This document shows, piece by piece, positions 27,847 through 37,976 of a stretch of 61,541 nt of DNA (positions are counted from its first letter, which is position 1; each line of letters begins with the position of its first letter). The stretch is from Miniphocaeibacter sp964345925 (GTDB lineage Bacteria; Bacillota; Clostridia; Tissierellales; Peptoniphilaceae). The stretch is from positions 1-61,541 of the forward strand of contig CAYFSP010000006.1 in the NCBI GenBank assembly GCA_964345925.1, read 5' to 3'. Under the pieces are notes generated by a model, which did not search any database, was not told the origin of the DNA, and saw nothing but the letters and a program-made list of their open reading frames with translations. A program made the position numbers and the translations under genes.

Positions 27847-27867
27847 TAACAAATACTTGTACGTATA
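27808..27867 (+). promoter_or_regulatory. Two identical candidate TreR operators
   Basis: The 13-mer ACTTGTACGTATA occurs at 27808-27820 and again at 27855-27867, 47 bp apart and just before treB. The inner TTGTACGTAT resembles the TTGTATATACAA operator of the B. subtilis TreR. The second copy would overlap the -35 region of a TATAAT at 27882-27887. Confidence 0.6.
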
Positions 27868-27902
27868 TGGAGGGTATTATCTATAATTATTAGGAGGGTA
27901 TT

Positions 27903-29370
27903 ATGGGAAAGTATTTAGACGATAGTAAGAAACTATTAGAATATATTGGAGGACGTGAAAATATCGGTGCTGTTACTCATTGTGTAACTAGAATGCGATT
28001 TGTTTTAAACGATCCTGAAAAAGCCAATATAGAAAAGATTGAAGCATTAAAATCAGTTAAGGGTACATTTACTCAAGCCGGTCAGTTTCAAGTTATTATA
28101 GGAAATGAAGTATCTACATTCTATAATGATTTCGTTTCAGTTACAGGTGTTGAAGGTGTAAGTAAAGACGAAGTAAAGGAAGAAGCAAAGAAGAATCAAA
28201 ATATTTTACAAAGAATAGCTTCTACATTGGCAGAGATATTTGCACCTATAATTCCAGCAATTATAGTCGGTGGTTTGATTTTAGGTTTTAGAAATATTTT
28301 AGGTGAAATAGGATTTGAATCCTTTGGATAAAAAGTAGTTGATGGCGTTCCACAATTTTTAGCTGATAAAACTCCAGTATATAATACAATTGCTGATGTT
28401 TCTCAGTTTTGGTCAGGTGTTAACCATTTTTTATGGTTAATAGGTGAAGCAATATTCCATTTCCTACTAGTAGGAATAACATGGTCTATAACTAAAAAAA
28501 TGGGTATTACACAGATTCTAGGTATTGTACTAGGACTTACATTGGTATCACCACAGTTGCTTAATGCTTATGCTGTTGCAGGAACTGCTGCAGCTGATAT
28601 TCCAGTATGGAACTTTGGTTTCTTCCAACTTGAGATGATAGGATACCAAGCACAGGTTATACCTGCAATGTTAGCCTGTTTTGCATTAGTTTACTTGGAA
28701 AGATTCTTTAAGAAGATAATTCCAGAAGTTATTTCAATGATATTCGTTCTTTTATTCTCCCTATTGATAGCAGTAATTTTCGCTCACGCAATACTTGGAC
28801 CAATTGGTTGGGTTATGGGAAATTGGATTTCTAATATAGTTTATGGCGGTTTAACTTCAAACTTCAAATGGTTATTTGCTGCAGTATTTGGTTTTCTATA
28901 TGCTCCATTGGTAATTACAGGACTACACCATACAACAAATGCTATTGACACACAGTTAGTAGCGGATTTTGGTGGAACAATTCTTTGGCCAATGATTGCA
29001 TTATCAAATATAGCACAGGGTTCAGCTGTACTTGCAATGATTGTTTTACAAAGAAAAAAATGAAGAGGCTAAACAGATTTCAGTACCTGCTACGATTTCA
29101 GCTTATTTAGGCGTTACAGAACCTGCATTATTTGGTGTTAACTTAAAATATAGGGCTCCTTTTGTATTCGGTATGATAGGCTCAGCAATAGCTGCTGTTG
29201 TTTCTGTTGAATTTGGCGTTCAAGCAAACTCCATTGGAGTAGGTGGAATACCTGGAATACTATCAATTAAAACACAATTTATGTTAATCTTTGCGCTGGC
29301 AATGGCAGTTTCTATAGTCGTACCTTTTGTATTGACTTTTGTTTGGGGAAAGAAAAATAATATTAAATAA
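27903..29370 (+). pseudogene. treB: Trehalose PTS permease EIIBC, interrupted twice
   Basis: The EIIB domain (about 1-90) has phosphorylation Cys27 in THCVTRMRF, and the EIIC membrane domain follows, including GLHHTTNAIDTQL. The frame is broken by an in-frame TAA at 28329-28331 after GFESFG, with coding resuming at KVVDGVPQF. A second break is in a run of seven A at 29054-29060, where dropping one A restores NEEAKQISVPATISAYLG. There is no EIIA domain, so a separate EIIA would be needed. As written the protein cannot be made in one piece. This is either true decay or sequence error. Confidence 0.82.
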
Positions 29371-29380
29371 GGAGTACAAA

Positions 29381-31029
29381 TTGAATTTTAAAAATAAAAC
29401 CATTTATCAAATTTATCCAAGATCATTTCAAGATAGTAATGGTGATGGATTAGGAGATTTAAATGGAATAACTAATAGGTTGGAATATCTATCTAAACTT
29501 GGAATAGATATGGTTTGGATTACACCTTTTTTTAAATCTCATCAATATGATAATGGATATGATGTAGATGATTATTATTCTATTGATCCCCTATTTGGAA
29601 CAATGGATGATTTTGATAGATTGATTAAGAAAGCAAAGTCCTTAAATATTGAAATAATGCTTGATATGGTCTTTAACCATACCTCCATTCATCATGAATG
29701 GTTTGAGAAGGCATTATCAGGAGAAAAAAATATCAGGATTACTATTTCTTCAAAGAGAGTAGTAATGGGCCTCCTACAAATTGGAAATCAAAATTTGGAG
29801 GATCCTCTTGGAAATATGTAGAAGAACTAAACAAGTATTACTTACATCTATTCCATGAAGGACAAGCGGACTTAAATTGGGAAAATGAAAATGTTAGGAA
29901 AGAATTACAGAATATATTGAACTTTTGGAAGAATAAAGGAGTTAAAGGCTTTAGATTTGATGTTATAAACCTTATTTCCAAGCCAAGTATATTCAAAGAC
30001 GACTTTTCAGGTGATGGAAGAAAATATTATACAGATGGTCCTAAAGTAAATGAGTATTTAAAGGAAATGGTTAGTAATGCAGAACTTGAGGATATGATTA
30101 CCGTTGGTGAAATGTCCTCAACTTCCATAGAGAACTGTATACATTACACAAAGGAAGAAAATAAAAAATTAAGTATGGCCTTTAATTTTCACCATTTAAA
30201 AGTAGATTATAATAATGGTCAGAAGTGGGAATTAGCTCCTCCTAATTATAAAGCATTGACGGATATATTTACGGATTGGCAAGTGGAAATGCAGGAAAAA
30301 GGAGGATGGTCTGCTTGGTTTTGGAATAACCATGATCAACCTAGAGCTATTTCAAGATTTACAGATGATGGAAAATATAGAATAGAATCTGCTAAACTAC
30401 TTGCAAATATAGTCCATTTATTTAGAGGAACTCCTTATATATATCAAGGAGAAGAAATTGGTATGACTAACCATTACTTTAAATCCATTGAAGATTACAG
30501 AGATGTTGAAAGCGTAAACTATTATAATATTCTACTTGAAAACGGAAAGACTAAAGATGAAGCTCTTAATATATTATCAAATCGTTCAAGGGATAATGGA
30601 AGAACGCCAATGCAGTGGAATAATTCTACAAACGGTGGATTTACAACTGGTACTCCTTGGATAAAAGTAAATGAAAACTATAAAGAAATCAATATAGAGA
30701 AATGTATTGATGACAAGGATTCAATCTTTAACCATTATAAGAAATTAATAGAGTTGCGTAAAAAGTATAATGTTATATCTGAAGGCTTATATAGAGAAAT
30801 AGAAACAGATGATGATAGATTATTTATTTTTGAAAGGTATTTAAAGGATAGTAAAATAATATCTATAAATAATTTCAGTGATGAAAAAATAAAATTAAAT
30901 CTAAATTCTGACAAATTAAAAGAGTATGAAAATTCAGATGTTTTAATTTCCAATTATGATACAAAGAATATATTAGAAAATATAGTATTAAAACCATATG
31001 AATCCATATCATATATAAAAGAAGACTAA
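29381..31029 (+). pseudogene. treC: Trehalose-6-phosphate hydrolase (GH13), frameshifted
   Basis: An alpha-amylase-family enzyme splitting trehalose-6-phosphate to glucose and glucose-6-phosphate. It starts at TTG 29381 with AAGGAG upstream and opens KTIYQIYPRSFQDSNGDG. The nucleophile Asp is in GFRFDVINL, the acid Glu in TVGEM and the third acid in NNHDQPR. The frame is lost in a run of seven A at 29724-29730. One added A restores KYQDYYFFKESSNGPPTNW, which leads into the second part (in-frame from before 29917). It overlaps a terminator hairpin at its end. Confidence 0.82.
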
Positions 31030-31047
31030 ATCAATTGATTTAGTCTT
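31022..31047. terminator. Bidirectional terminator between treC and apbE
   Basis: An 11-bp stem AAGACTAAATC/GATTTAGTCTT with an AATT loop spans the ends of two convergent genes, whose stop codons lie inside it. Confidence 0.75.
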
Positions 31048-32125
31048 CTGGTTTTGCTCCTAGGGATTTTAAGTATTTATCCATTCCCTTTGTTGATGTA
31101 ATGCTATTATCATTATGTATCCAAGTAGCTTCTACACCGTCTACTTTATCCAGTAGTTTTTTTCCTTCATCTTCTGACATTAAAAATAGCGTCGTGGAAA
31201 AATAATCTGCTATTCCACTATCCTTACCAACTACGGTTACAGCTTTAAAGTATTCTCCAGGCATCAATGTTTCCGGATCTATTATATGGTTATAAATTTT
31301 ACCATTCACTTCAAAATATCTTTGGTAATCTCCACTTGTTACTACAGAAATATCATTTCCATATACAGTATCTATTATTCCAGAACTTGCACCATCTTCA
31401 TAAATCGGCTTCTGTAATCCTATTCCCCATTTATTTCTATCCTTCTCTATTGGTTTTCCAAGGGAAATTACATTTCCTCCTGCATTTAATATTGCAGATT
31501 TACAGCCATTTTCCTTAACTTTATCCATAACTTTTTGAGATGCATATCCTTTTGAAGTTGCACCTATATCAAGAGACATATTTTCATCTTCTAAAAATAT
31601 GGTACTGTTCTCTTCATTTATTATAACCTTATTTATATCCGTATGTTTTGATGCTTCTTCAAGTTCTTCCATTTTGGGAATCTCTGCTTTTTCAGGGTTT
31701 TCTATTGCTCTTTCCCTATAGTCATGCCATATTCTAAGAACAGATCCAAAGGCAATATTTGTCTTATTTGAATATTTTTCTTCCATTTCCTTTGAAAATT
31801 TTATTAATTCTATTATATCCTTGTCCACTTCTACAGGAGCTATTCCTGCATTATCATTTATGGTCTTTATATTGTTTATACCTTCATAATCATTGTAAAT
31901 ATCATATAATTTATGAAGTCTGTGAAACTCATCCTTAACTATATTAAAATTCTCTTCAAATTCCTCATTTGTCTTTGCATATGATGTAAATGTAATAAAT
32001 GTGTCAAATGCGTCGTATATATTATCATTAAAATTTGTATATTCATCATTCTTATTCTTACTACATGAAGTAGGTATCAACAAGAATATTAAAGCCATAA
32101 TTATTCCAATTGTTTTCTTTTTCAT
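31040..32125 (-). CDS. FAD:protein FMN transferase lipoprotein (ApbE family)
   Basis: A 361-residue ApbE-type enzyme that attaches FMN to target proteins outside the cytoplasm, such as RNF/NQR or extracellular electron-transfer flavoproteins. The signal peptide ends in the lipobox PTSC. Family features are DTFITFTSYA near the N-terminus, the central SLDIGATSKGYASQKV and LNAGGNVISLG, and the metal-binding Asp region VTSGDYQRYFEVNGKIYNHIIDP (spread over about 25 residues). No target gene is adjacent. It has its own leader after a terminator that separates it from the protease gene. Confidence 0.92.
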   Translation of the reverse strand: MKKKTIGIIMALIFLLIPTSCSKNKNDEYTNFNDNIYDAFDTFITFTSYAKTNEEFEENFNIVKDEFHRLHKLYDIYNDYEGINNIKTINDNAGIAPVEVDKDIIELIKFSKEMEEKYSNKTNIAFGSVLRIWHDYRERAIENPEKAEIPKMEELEEASKHTDINKVIINEENSTIFLEDENMSLDIGATSKGYASQKVMDKVKENGCKSAILNAGGNVISLGKPIEKDRNKWGIGLQKPIYEDGASSGIIDTVYGNDISVVTSGDYQRYFEVNGKIYNHIIDPETLMPGEYFKAVTVVGKDSGIADYFSTTLFLMSEDEGKKLLDKVDGVEATWIHNDNSITSTKGMDKYLKSLGAKPED

Positions 32126-32176
32126 TTTTCACCTCTAGATTATTATACAATAATAATCTATTTTAATTAAATATAA

Positions 32177-32216
32177 AAATGCATTTAAGGTTAGAATATA
32201 ACTCTTAAATGCATTT
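32177..32216 (-). terminator. Terminator downstream of the htrA-like gene
   Basis: A 13-bp perfect stem (32177-32189 with 32204-32216) followed on the minus strand by TTTTT. It lies 12 bp past the second (TAA) stop of the HtrA frame, not next to its first (TAG) stop. Confidence 0.8.
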
Positions 32217-32227
32217 ATTTCTAATTA

Positions 32228-32305
32228 TTATTCTCCAAAGGGATTCTTAAATAAATTTTCTCTTTCCCCTTCACCATCTGGAATTAATTTATTTTGCTCA
32301 TTTTC
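32228..32305 (-). other. Apparent C-terminal extension of HtrA beyond a TAG codon
   Basis: In frame after the TAG are 25 codons rich in acidic and polar residues, ending DGEGERENLFKNPFGE, then two TAA stops and a terminator 12 bp on. The composition looks coding. It may be a tail cut off by a recent nonsense change, a sequencing error, or a read-through product. Confidence 0.5.
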
Positions 32306-33595
32306 CTATGGTGTTGTCTCCTTTTCTGGAACTTTGAAATCTTCAAATTTCAATTCCAATTTTTTCTCCTTGCCATTTCTTATGACTTTAAGTTCTACAG
32401 TATCATCAATTTTATAATCCAATAGAGTTTTTCTAAGGTTGTTCATTCCATCTATTTCCTTAGAGTCGATTGCAGTTATAACATCGCCTACTTCTACTCC
32501 AGCTTTTGATGCTGGAGAACCATCTTCAACTTTCATAACTACGGCTCCATTTTTTGCACCAGTATCTATTTCAAAGGATTTTTCATAATATTCTAATTCT
32601 GTTCCTTGTATTCCTAACAATACCGGTTGGAAGGATCCATTTTCCTTAATACCATCTACTATGGACTTTGCAGTATTTATCGGTATAGCAAATCCTATTC
32701 CCTCGCCTGCACTTGCTTTAGCAGTGTTTATTCCTATTAACTCACCTTTTGAGTTCAACAGTGCACCACCGCTATTACCACCATTTATAGCAGCGTCTGT
32801 CTGTATTAATCCGTCCATTGTAGCTTGTGTCTCTAAAGTGATACTTCTATTTAAACCTGAAACATATCCTGAAGTCAATGTTGATTGTAGGTCAAGTCCT
32901 AATGGGTTTCCTATAGCTATTGCCTTATCTCCTACTGAAACTTTGTCAGAATCAGCCATTTCCACTGGTGTAAGACCATTTTTCTCTACCTTTACTATTG
33001 CAAGGTCAAGGCTTTCGTCATACCAAATAACCTTACCCTCTATTGTTTCCTTGTCTGAGAATACAACTTGAATAGCTTCAGCTTGTCCATTGCTTATTAC
33101 ATGGGAATTGGTTAAAATATATCCATCTTCAGATACTATAACTCCACTTCCAACACCTTCAACATATCTTTCCCCGCTGAATATATTATTCGTTTTATTC
33201 GCTGTTTGAATTCCTACTACTGATGGAATTACCTTTGCAGCTACGGCATTTTCAGTGTTGACTTCGTCCTTTGTGTTAATCGTATAGTTGGAGTTAGTTC
33301 CATTTGAACCCACAGCCGTTTTTTCTAAACTACCCTTCATAACTAAAGCCGTAATTCCTGAACTAAGGACTGAAAATAACAAAGCTATTGCCATTGTTCT
33401 CAACCATGGAAATTTAGGTTTATTCTTTAATATTTCCTCTCTTACAATATTTCTCATATTGTCGTCGTCTCTTCTATAATTGCTATTCGCCTGTCCTTCG
33501 TCCTCTGTTCCTAAAGGATTATATACATTTCTATTTGAAAAGTTGTTTATTTCTGTTTCTTGATTATCATCATTATATTTTCTATCATCATCCAT
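32306..33595 (-). CDS. HtrA/DegP-like serine protease with one PDZ domain
   Basis: A 429-residue membrane-anchored quality-control protease. A charged cytoplasmic N-terminus (about 1-65) leads to one membrane helix (WLRTMAIALLFSVLSSGITA). The trypsin-like domain has His in TNSHVIS, Asp in LDLAIVKV and Ser in GGNSGGAL. One PDZ domain (about 325-420) has GSPASKAGVEVGDVITAIDS. The frame stops at TAG 32308-32306, but 25 further sense codons follow in the same frame to TAA at 32228-32230. A GGAGG ribosome site precedes the ATG. Confidence 0.93.
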   Translation of the reverse strand: MDDDRKYNDDNQETEINNFSNRNVYNPLGTEDEGQANSNYRRDDDNMRNIVREEILKNKPKFPWLRTMAIALLFSVLSSGITALVMKGSLEKTAVGSNGTNSNYTINTKDEVNTENAVAAKVIPSVVGIQTANKTNNIFSGERYVEGVGSGVIVSEDGYILTNSHVISNGQAEAIQVVFSDKETIEGKVIWYDESLDLAIVKVEKNGLTPVEMADSDKVSVGDKAIAIGNPLGLDLQSTLTSGYVSGLNRSITLETQATMDGLIQTDAAINGGNSGGALLNSKGELIGINTAKASAGEGIGFAIPINTAKSIVDGIKENGSFQPVLLGIQGTELEYYEKSFEIDTGAKNGAVVMKVEDGSPASKAGVEVGDVITAIDSKEIDGMNNLRKTLLDYKIDDTVELKVIRNGKEKKLELKFEDFKVPEKETTP

Positions 33596-33658
33596 AATAT
33601 ACCTCCTAGGTTCTATGTTTTATACCTTTATGATAAGTATATTCTAGTTAAAAAACCT

Positions 33659-34327
33659 TTAAATATTCTTAAATGATATTTTAAATTTACTCTCTATTTT
33701 CGATGAGGCTATAACAACTGCTTTTGTATCCAAAATATTATTTTCCTCAAGTATATTTATTATTTCTTTTAAAGTATATCCTGATGTTACAATATCGTCT
33801 AATATTAATACGCTCTTACCTTTTATCTTTTGAATATTTTCTACTATTAAGGATTTCTTTAAATTACTTACCCTTTTATCCATTGGAAGCAAATGTTGAT
33901 CCTTAGTATTTCTAACTTTTTTTACCACATTTGTATAAACTGGTATATTGAGTTTTTTCCCTATATATTCACCTATAAGCTCTGACTGATTATAACCTCT
34001 TCTATTTAGTTTTTTTGCCGCCATAGGCATTGGAATAATACAATCGAATTCAATATTTTTCCTATTTATATAATCTGTTAACAATTCTCCAAAAGCTCTA
34101 TATAAATAACTTTTATCTTCAAATTTAAATTCCTTTATAATTTCCTTTAACCTTCCCGTATATAGATAAGGGTAAAAACATTCTCGTTCTTCTATATATT
34201 TTACACCGTCTACATATTCAAATAGGTTTAAACAGTCTTCACAAAAATACTTTTTATTATATTCTTCACTCATACAGGAATAGCAGTATCCTTCTGATAA
34301 AAATAATAGGTCATTTAATTTAATCAT
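33659..34327 (-). CDS. comF: ComF family phosphoribosyltransferase-like protein
   Basis: A 222-residue ComFC-type protein. Cysteines near the N-terminus (CYSCMSEEY and FCEDC) would bind zinc. The C-terminal half is a type I phosphoribosyltransferase fold with RRGYNQSELI and the PRPP-binding loop VLILDDIVTSGYT. Members act in DNA uptake and genome maintenance. It overlaps the end of recD2 by 8 bp, so the two are co-transcribed, as is common in Firmicutes. No comFA helicase is adjacent. Confidence 0.92.
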   Translation of the reverse strand: MIKLNDLLFLSEGYCYSCMSEEYNKKYFCEDCLNLFEYVDGVKYIEERECFYPYLYTGRLKEIIKEFKFEDKSYLYRAFGELLTDYINRKNIEFDCIIPMPMAAKKLNRRGYNQSELIGEYIGKKLNIPVYTNVVKKVRNTKDQHLLPMDKRVSNLKKSLIVENIQKIKGKSVLILDDIVTSGYTLKEIINILEENNILDTKAVVIASSKIESKFKISFKNI

Positions 34328-36548
34328 CGTCGATTATACCTTTATAAAGTTCATAGTATTCTTTAATTCTATATGATAATGTAGAATTTCTCTTTGCTAT
34401 ATGGGTATTGTTTATCATATTTCTCAAGTAGGAAATATTTCCTACTAGTACGACTAATTTTCTAGCCCTTGTTATTGCCGTATATATTAAATTTCTTGTC
34501 ATAAGCATGTATGGTCCTGCACCTAGTGGAATAACAACTGCTGGAAATTCACTTCCTTGAGACTTATGAATTGTAATAGCATATGATAATGACAGTTCGT
34601 CTAATTCTTTTACTGCATACTCCACATATCTTTCATTATCAAATAATACCTCAACTGTATTGTCGTAATTATCCACCTTTGTAACAGTTCCAAAATCACC
34701 GTTGAAAACTCCAAGTCCCGTTTGATAACTTCTAGTCTGGTACTCTTTATTATAGTTATTTCTAATTTGCATAACCTTGTCATTTTCTCTGAAGATTTTA
34801 TCACCATAAGTAATTTCTTCAATATTTGGTGTTTTAGGATTTAAAACCTCTTGTAGCTGTCTATTTAGTTCTACAGTTCCAATATCAGATTTCTTCATGG
34901 GAGTTAACACCTGAATATCTTCAATATTTTTTATATTGTAATATTGTGGCAATCTTTTTGCCACCAAATTTATTAAAGTCCCTTGAGTATGAGTGTTGCT
35001 CTCTGATGCTACAAAGAAAAAGTCCTTTCCCTTTTCATTTAATATAGGAAATTGTCCTTCATTAATTCTATGGGCATTTACTACAATATTGCTATTTTCT
35101 CCCTGTCTAAATATCTTCTTAAGCCTTATGGTCTTAACCTTTCCTGAATTTATAATATCCTTTAAGGTATTTCCTGCTCCAACCGATGGTAACTGGTCAA
35201 TATCTCCTACAAAAATAATCTTGGTCTCAGAATTTATTCCCTTTAAAAGATTTTCCAGTAGTATTAAATCAATCATTGACGATTCATCAATAATTATTAT
35301 ATCTGCATTTAAAGGATTATCTTCATTGTGATCGAATATCATACCTCTACCGCTGTCTACAGGCATGTAGCCTAATAGTCTATGAATTGTCTTGGCTTCG
35401 TGATTACAGCTTTCTTCCATCCTCTTAGCAGCCCTACCAGTTGGTGCCGTCAGCACAACTTTAAGTCCATTGTCCTTATAGATTTTTACAATTTCATTTA
35501 TAATCGTAGTCTTTCCTGTACCTGGTCCACCAGTTATTACCAATATATTTTCCTTCACTGCAGATTCTATAGCGTCGATTTGTTCCTCTGCAAAGGAGAG
35601 TTCCTCATTTTTCTCAATGGATTTTAATTCATCTTCCCAGATAATACCAGTTTTTATCTCTTCATTTGTCAAAATTTTAGAAAATAGTCCTGCCACCTTT
35701 AACTCACTATTGTAATAATATGGATCATAAATGATTTTCTCGTCATTTACTTTGTCCATAATAATGGTGTTTTCAAGTACCATCTCCATTATTAAATCTT
35801 CAACTGTATCTTTATCTATATCTATTAATTTTGAAACCCTATATACTGTTTCATCATATGGCATATAACAATTTCCATTTTGATTTGCTTCACTTTGTAA
35901 ATAATAATTAAATGCCGCCTTTATTCTAAAGGGAGAATTTCTGTCTATATCATTTTTCAAAGCTATATCATCAGCTGTCTTAAATCCAATTCCCCAAATA
36001 TCGTTTATTAATTGGTATGGATTTGTCTTTATTGTAGCAATTGTATCGTCTCCATATTCCTTTATGATCTTTTGAGACTGTCCCATTGGAATACCTAGTC
36101 CTTGTAAAAATATAACAATATCTTGAACTTTTAATTCCTCTTCTAAAGCTTCGTAAATATCCTTATACTTCTTCTTTCCAATTCCCTCAACTTCCATTAA
36201 TCTTGCAGGATTTGTCCTTAAAATATCCAAAGTATCAGTACCAAATTTATCCACTATTCTCTTTGCCATTTTCTTGCCAATATGAGGCAATACTCTAGAT
36301 GAAAGATATTTTTCAATGGAAATTATAGAAGTCCCTGTAACTACTTCAAATGATTTTACAGATATCTGTTCACCATACTTATCATGGTAGACAAAATCTC
36401 CATCTATTTTCAGACTGTCTCCAACTATGACATGGGGAACTATACCAACGGCAATAATATCTCCGTCAGTTGTATCCAATTTCATAACCTTGTATCCATT
36501 ATCTTCATTGTTGAAAATAATACTTTCTATAATTCCTTCTACTTCCAT
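34320..36548 (-). CDS. recD2: ATP-dependent RecD2-like DNA helicase
   Basis: A 742-residue SF1B 5'-3' helicase. An N-terminal OB-like and helix-hairpin-helix region (LMEVEGIGKKKYKDI, FGTDTLDIL) precedes motif I GGPGTGKTT, motif II IIDESSMID, motif III GDIDQLPSVGAG and motif VI YTAITRARKLVVLVG. This is the free-standing RecD2 type rather than the RecBCD subunit, since the N-terminal extension is present and recB/recC are absent. The role is repair and replication-fork processing. It is the first gene of a recD2-comF pair, downstream of a murA terminator hairpin. Confidence 0.94.
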   Translation of the reverse strand: MEVEGIIESIIFNNEDNGYKVMKLDTTDGDIIAVGIVPHVIVGDSLKIDGDFVYHDKYGEQISVKSFEVVTGTSIISIEKYLSSRVLPHIGKKMAKRIVDKFGTDTLDILRTNPARLMEVEGIGKKKYKDIYEALEEELKVQDIVIFLQGLGIPMGQSQKIIKEYGDDTIATIKTNPYQLINDIWGIGFKTADDIALKNDIDRNSPFRIKAAFNYYLQSEANQNGNCYMPYDETVYRVSKLIDIDKDTVEDLIMEMVLENTIIMDKVNDEKIIYDPYYYNSELKVAGLFSKILTNEEIKTGIIWEDELKSIEKNEELSFAEEQIDAIESAVKENILVITGGPGTGKTTIINEIVKIYKDNGLKVVLTAPTGRAAKRMEESCNHEAKTIHRLLGYMPVDSGRGMIFDHNEDNPLNADIIIIDESSMIDLILLENLLKGINSETKIIFVGDIDQLPSVGAGNTLKDIINSGKVKTIRLKKIFRQGENSNIVVNAHRINEGQFPILNEKGKDFFFVASESNTHTQGTLINLVAKRLPQYYNIKNIEDIQVLTPMKKSDIGTVELNRQLQEVLNPKTPNIEEITYGDKIFRENDKVMQIRNNYNKEYQTRSYQTGLGVFNGDFGTVTKVDNYDNTVEVLFDNERYVEYAVKELDELSLSYAITIHKSQGSEFPAVVIPLGAGPYMLMTRNLIYTAITRARKLVVLVGNISYLRNMINNTHIAKRNSTLSYRIKEYYELYKGIIDDD

Positions 36549-36590
36549 AATTCCCTCACATTATATATCATTCACCTTATATTATAAACT

Positions 36591-36634
36591 AAAGCAGGCC
36601 CTTATCCAAAATTCATTGGTAATAGCCTGCTTTT
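36591..36634. terminator. Hairpin between recD2 and murA
   Basis: Outer arms AAAGCAGGC (36591-36599) and GCCTGCTTT (from 36625), with inner CCAA/TTGG pairing. It lies after the murA stop on the minus strand. The better T-run is on the plus side, so its efficiency for murA is unclear. Confidence 0.55.
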
Positions 36635-36654
36635 GATTTAATTATTTAATTATT

Positions 36655-37920
36655 CTAAACTTCTATTCTGTCTATTTTAGCTCCAAGCTTTCTTAATTTT
36701 CCTACAATATCATCATATCCTCTATCTATATGATGTATTTCAGAAATATATGTTTTACCCTCAGCTACAAGGCCCACTAGTATTAGTGCAGCTCCTGCTC
36801 TTAAGTCAGTCGCTTTTACCTCTGCTCCCTTTAGCTTAGGAACACCTGCAATCCTTGCTTCTCTAGCATCAGTTGCAATTATAGCACCCATTCTCAAGAG
36901 TTCATCTACATGCATAAATCTATTTTCAAATACGGTTTCTGTAACCTTTGACTGTCCTTTTGCCACAGTTAATAAAGCCATGAACTGTGCTTGAACGTCT
37001 GTTGGAAAACCTGGATAAGGCAATGTTTTAATATCTGTTCCTACAGGATCTTCTGTACCTATAACCCTTAGAACATCTTGTTCCTCATTAACATAAACCT
37101 TACAGCCAACCTCTTTTAATTTTGCAATCACCGGCATAACGTGACTTGCTATACAATTTTCTATGGTGATGTCACCTTTTGTTATAGCTGCTGCTACCAT
37201 AAAAGTTGCCGCTTCTATTCTATCTGGAATAATCGAATGTTGACCACCTGTTAATTTGTCCACACCCTTTATTCTTATTGCAGATGTACCAGCACCTTTA
37301 ATATTTGCACCCATCTTGTTTAAAAAGTTTACAAGGTCCACTATTTCCGGTTCCTTAGCTGCATTTTCAATAATGGTTTCGCCTTCAGCTAAAACAGCTG
37401 CCATTATAATATTTTGTGTTGCCCCTACAGATGGGAAATCCAAATATATAATATCTCCCTTTAATCCATTTACAGCAGTGGCTTCAACTCTATCAATTCC
37501 TTCAACAACCTCTGCACCTAAAGCTTTAAAACCCTTTAAATGTAAATCTATAGGCCTTTTACCTATAGCACATCCACCTGGTAAATATGTCATGGTCTTA
37601 CCAAATCTTGCAAGTAATGGTCCCATAACTAAAAAAGAAGCTCTCATCCTATTCATCAATTCCATAGGTGCTTCATATCCTGTTAAATTTGAAGAATCTA
37701 TTTCAACTTTGTTTTTTTCTAAATATTTAACTTTAGCCCCTAAGGACTCCAATACCTCTAAAATTACTTCTATATCACTTAATTTTGGCACATTATCCAA
37801 TACAATAGGCTCTGTTCCCAGTAAGGATGCAGCAATTATTGGTAAAGCCGCATTTTTTGCACCATCAATGTACACTGAACCGTTAAGAGGCCCACTGTTA
37901 CTAACAACTATTTTTTCCAC
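36655..37920 (-). CDS. murA: UDP-N-acetylglucosamine 1-carboxyvinyltransferase
   Basis: A 421-residue enzyme for the first committed step of peptidoglycan synthesis, moving enolpyruvate from PEP to UDP-GlcNAc. The catalytic, fosfomycin-reactive Cys117 lies in LPGGCAIGKRPIDLHL. Other signatures are SGPLNGSVYIDGAKNAALP at the start and PYPGFPTDVQAQ. It begins at GTG with GGAGG upstream. Its leader shares a mirrored promoter region with the divergent ECF gene. Confidence 0.96.
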   Translation of the reverse strand: MEKIVVSNSGPLNGSVYIDGAKNAALPIIAASLLGTEPIVLDNVPKLSDIEVILEVLESLGAKVKYLEKNKVEIDSSNLTGYEAPMELMNRMRASFLVMGPLLARFGKTMTYLPGGCAIGKRPIDLHLKGFKALGAEVVEGIDRVEATAVNGLKGDIIYLDFPSVGATQNIIMAAVLAEGETIIENAAKEPEIVDLVNFLNKMGANIKGAGTSAIRIKGVDKLTGGQHSIIPDRIEAATFMVAAAITKGDITIENCIASHVMPVIAKLKEVGCKVYVNEEQDVLRVIGTEDPVGTDIKTLPYPGFPTDVQAQFMALLTVAKGQSKVTETVFENRFMHVDELLRMGAIIATDAREARIAGVPKLKGAEVKATDLRAGAALILVGLVAEGKTYISEIHHIDRGYDDIVGKLRKLGAKIDRIEV

Positions 37921-37938
37921 TTTTCCTCCAATAAAAAT

Positions 37939-37962
37939 CTTAAATATCTCCTTAAATATCTC
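37939..37962. repeat. 12-bp tandem repeat in the murA leader
   Basis: CTTAAATATCTC occurs twice in a row. On the minus strand it gives an extra AAGGAG in the murA leader, upstream of the real ribosome site. Confidence 0.6.
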
Positions 37963-37976
37963 TATAATCTTCGATT

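Noticed and set aside
28329..28331. treB TAA, htrA TAG and lytTR TAA as evidence of a reassigned stop code
   Set aside because: TAA and TAG end many intact genes here, often right before terminators, so a changed code is not supported.
29061..29063. TGA in the treB frame as a possible further selenocysteine codon
   Set aside because: Reading through gives only two codons before TAA, and treB homology continues in another frame. It is a frameshift stop.
37939..37962. The 12-bp tandem repeat before murA as a CRISPR-like or mobile feature
   Set aside because: It has only two copies with no spacer and lies in an AT-rich leader. It is simply a short duplication.
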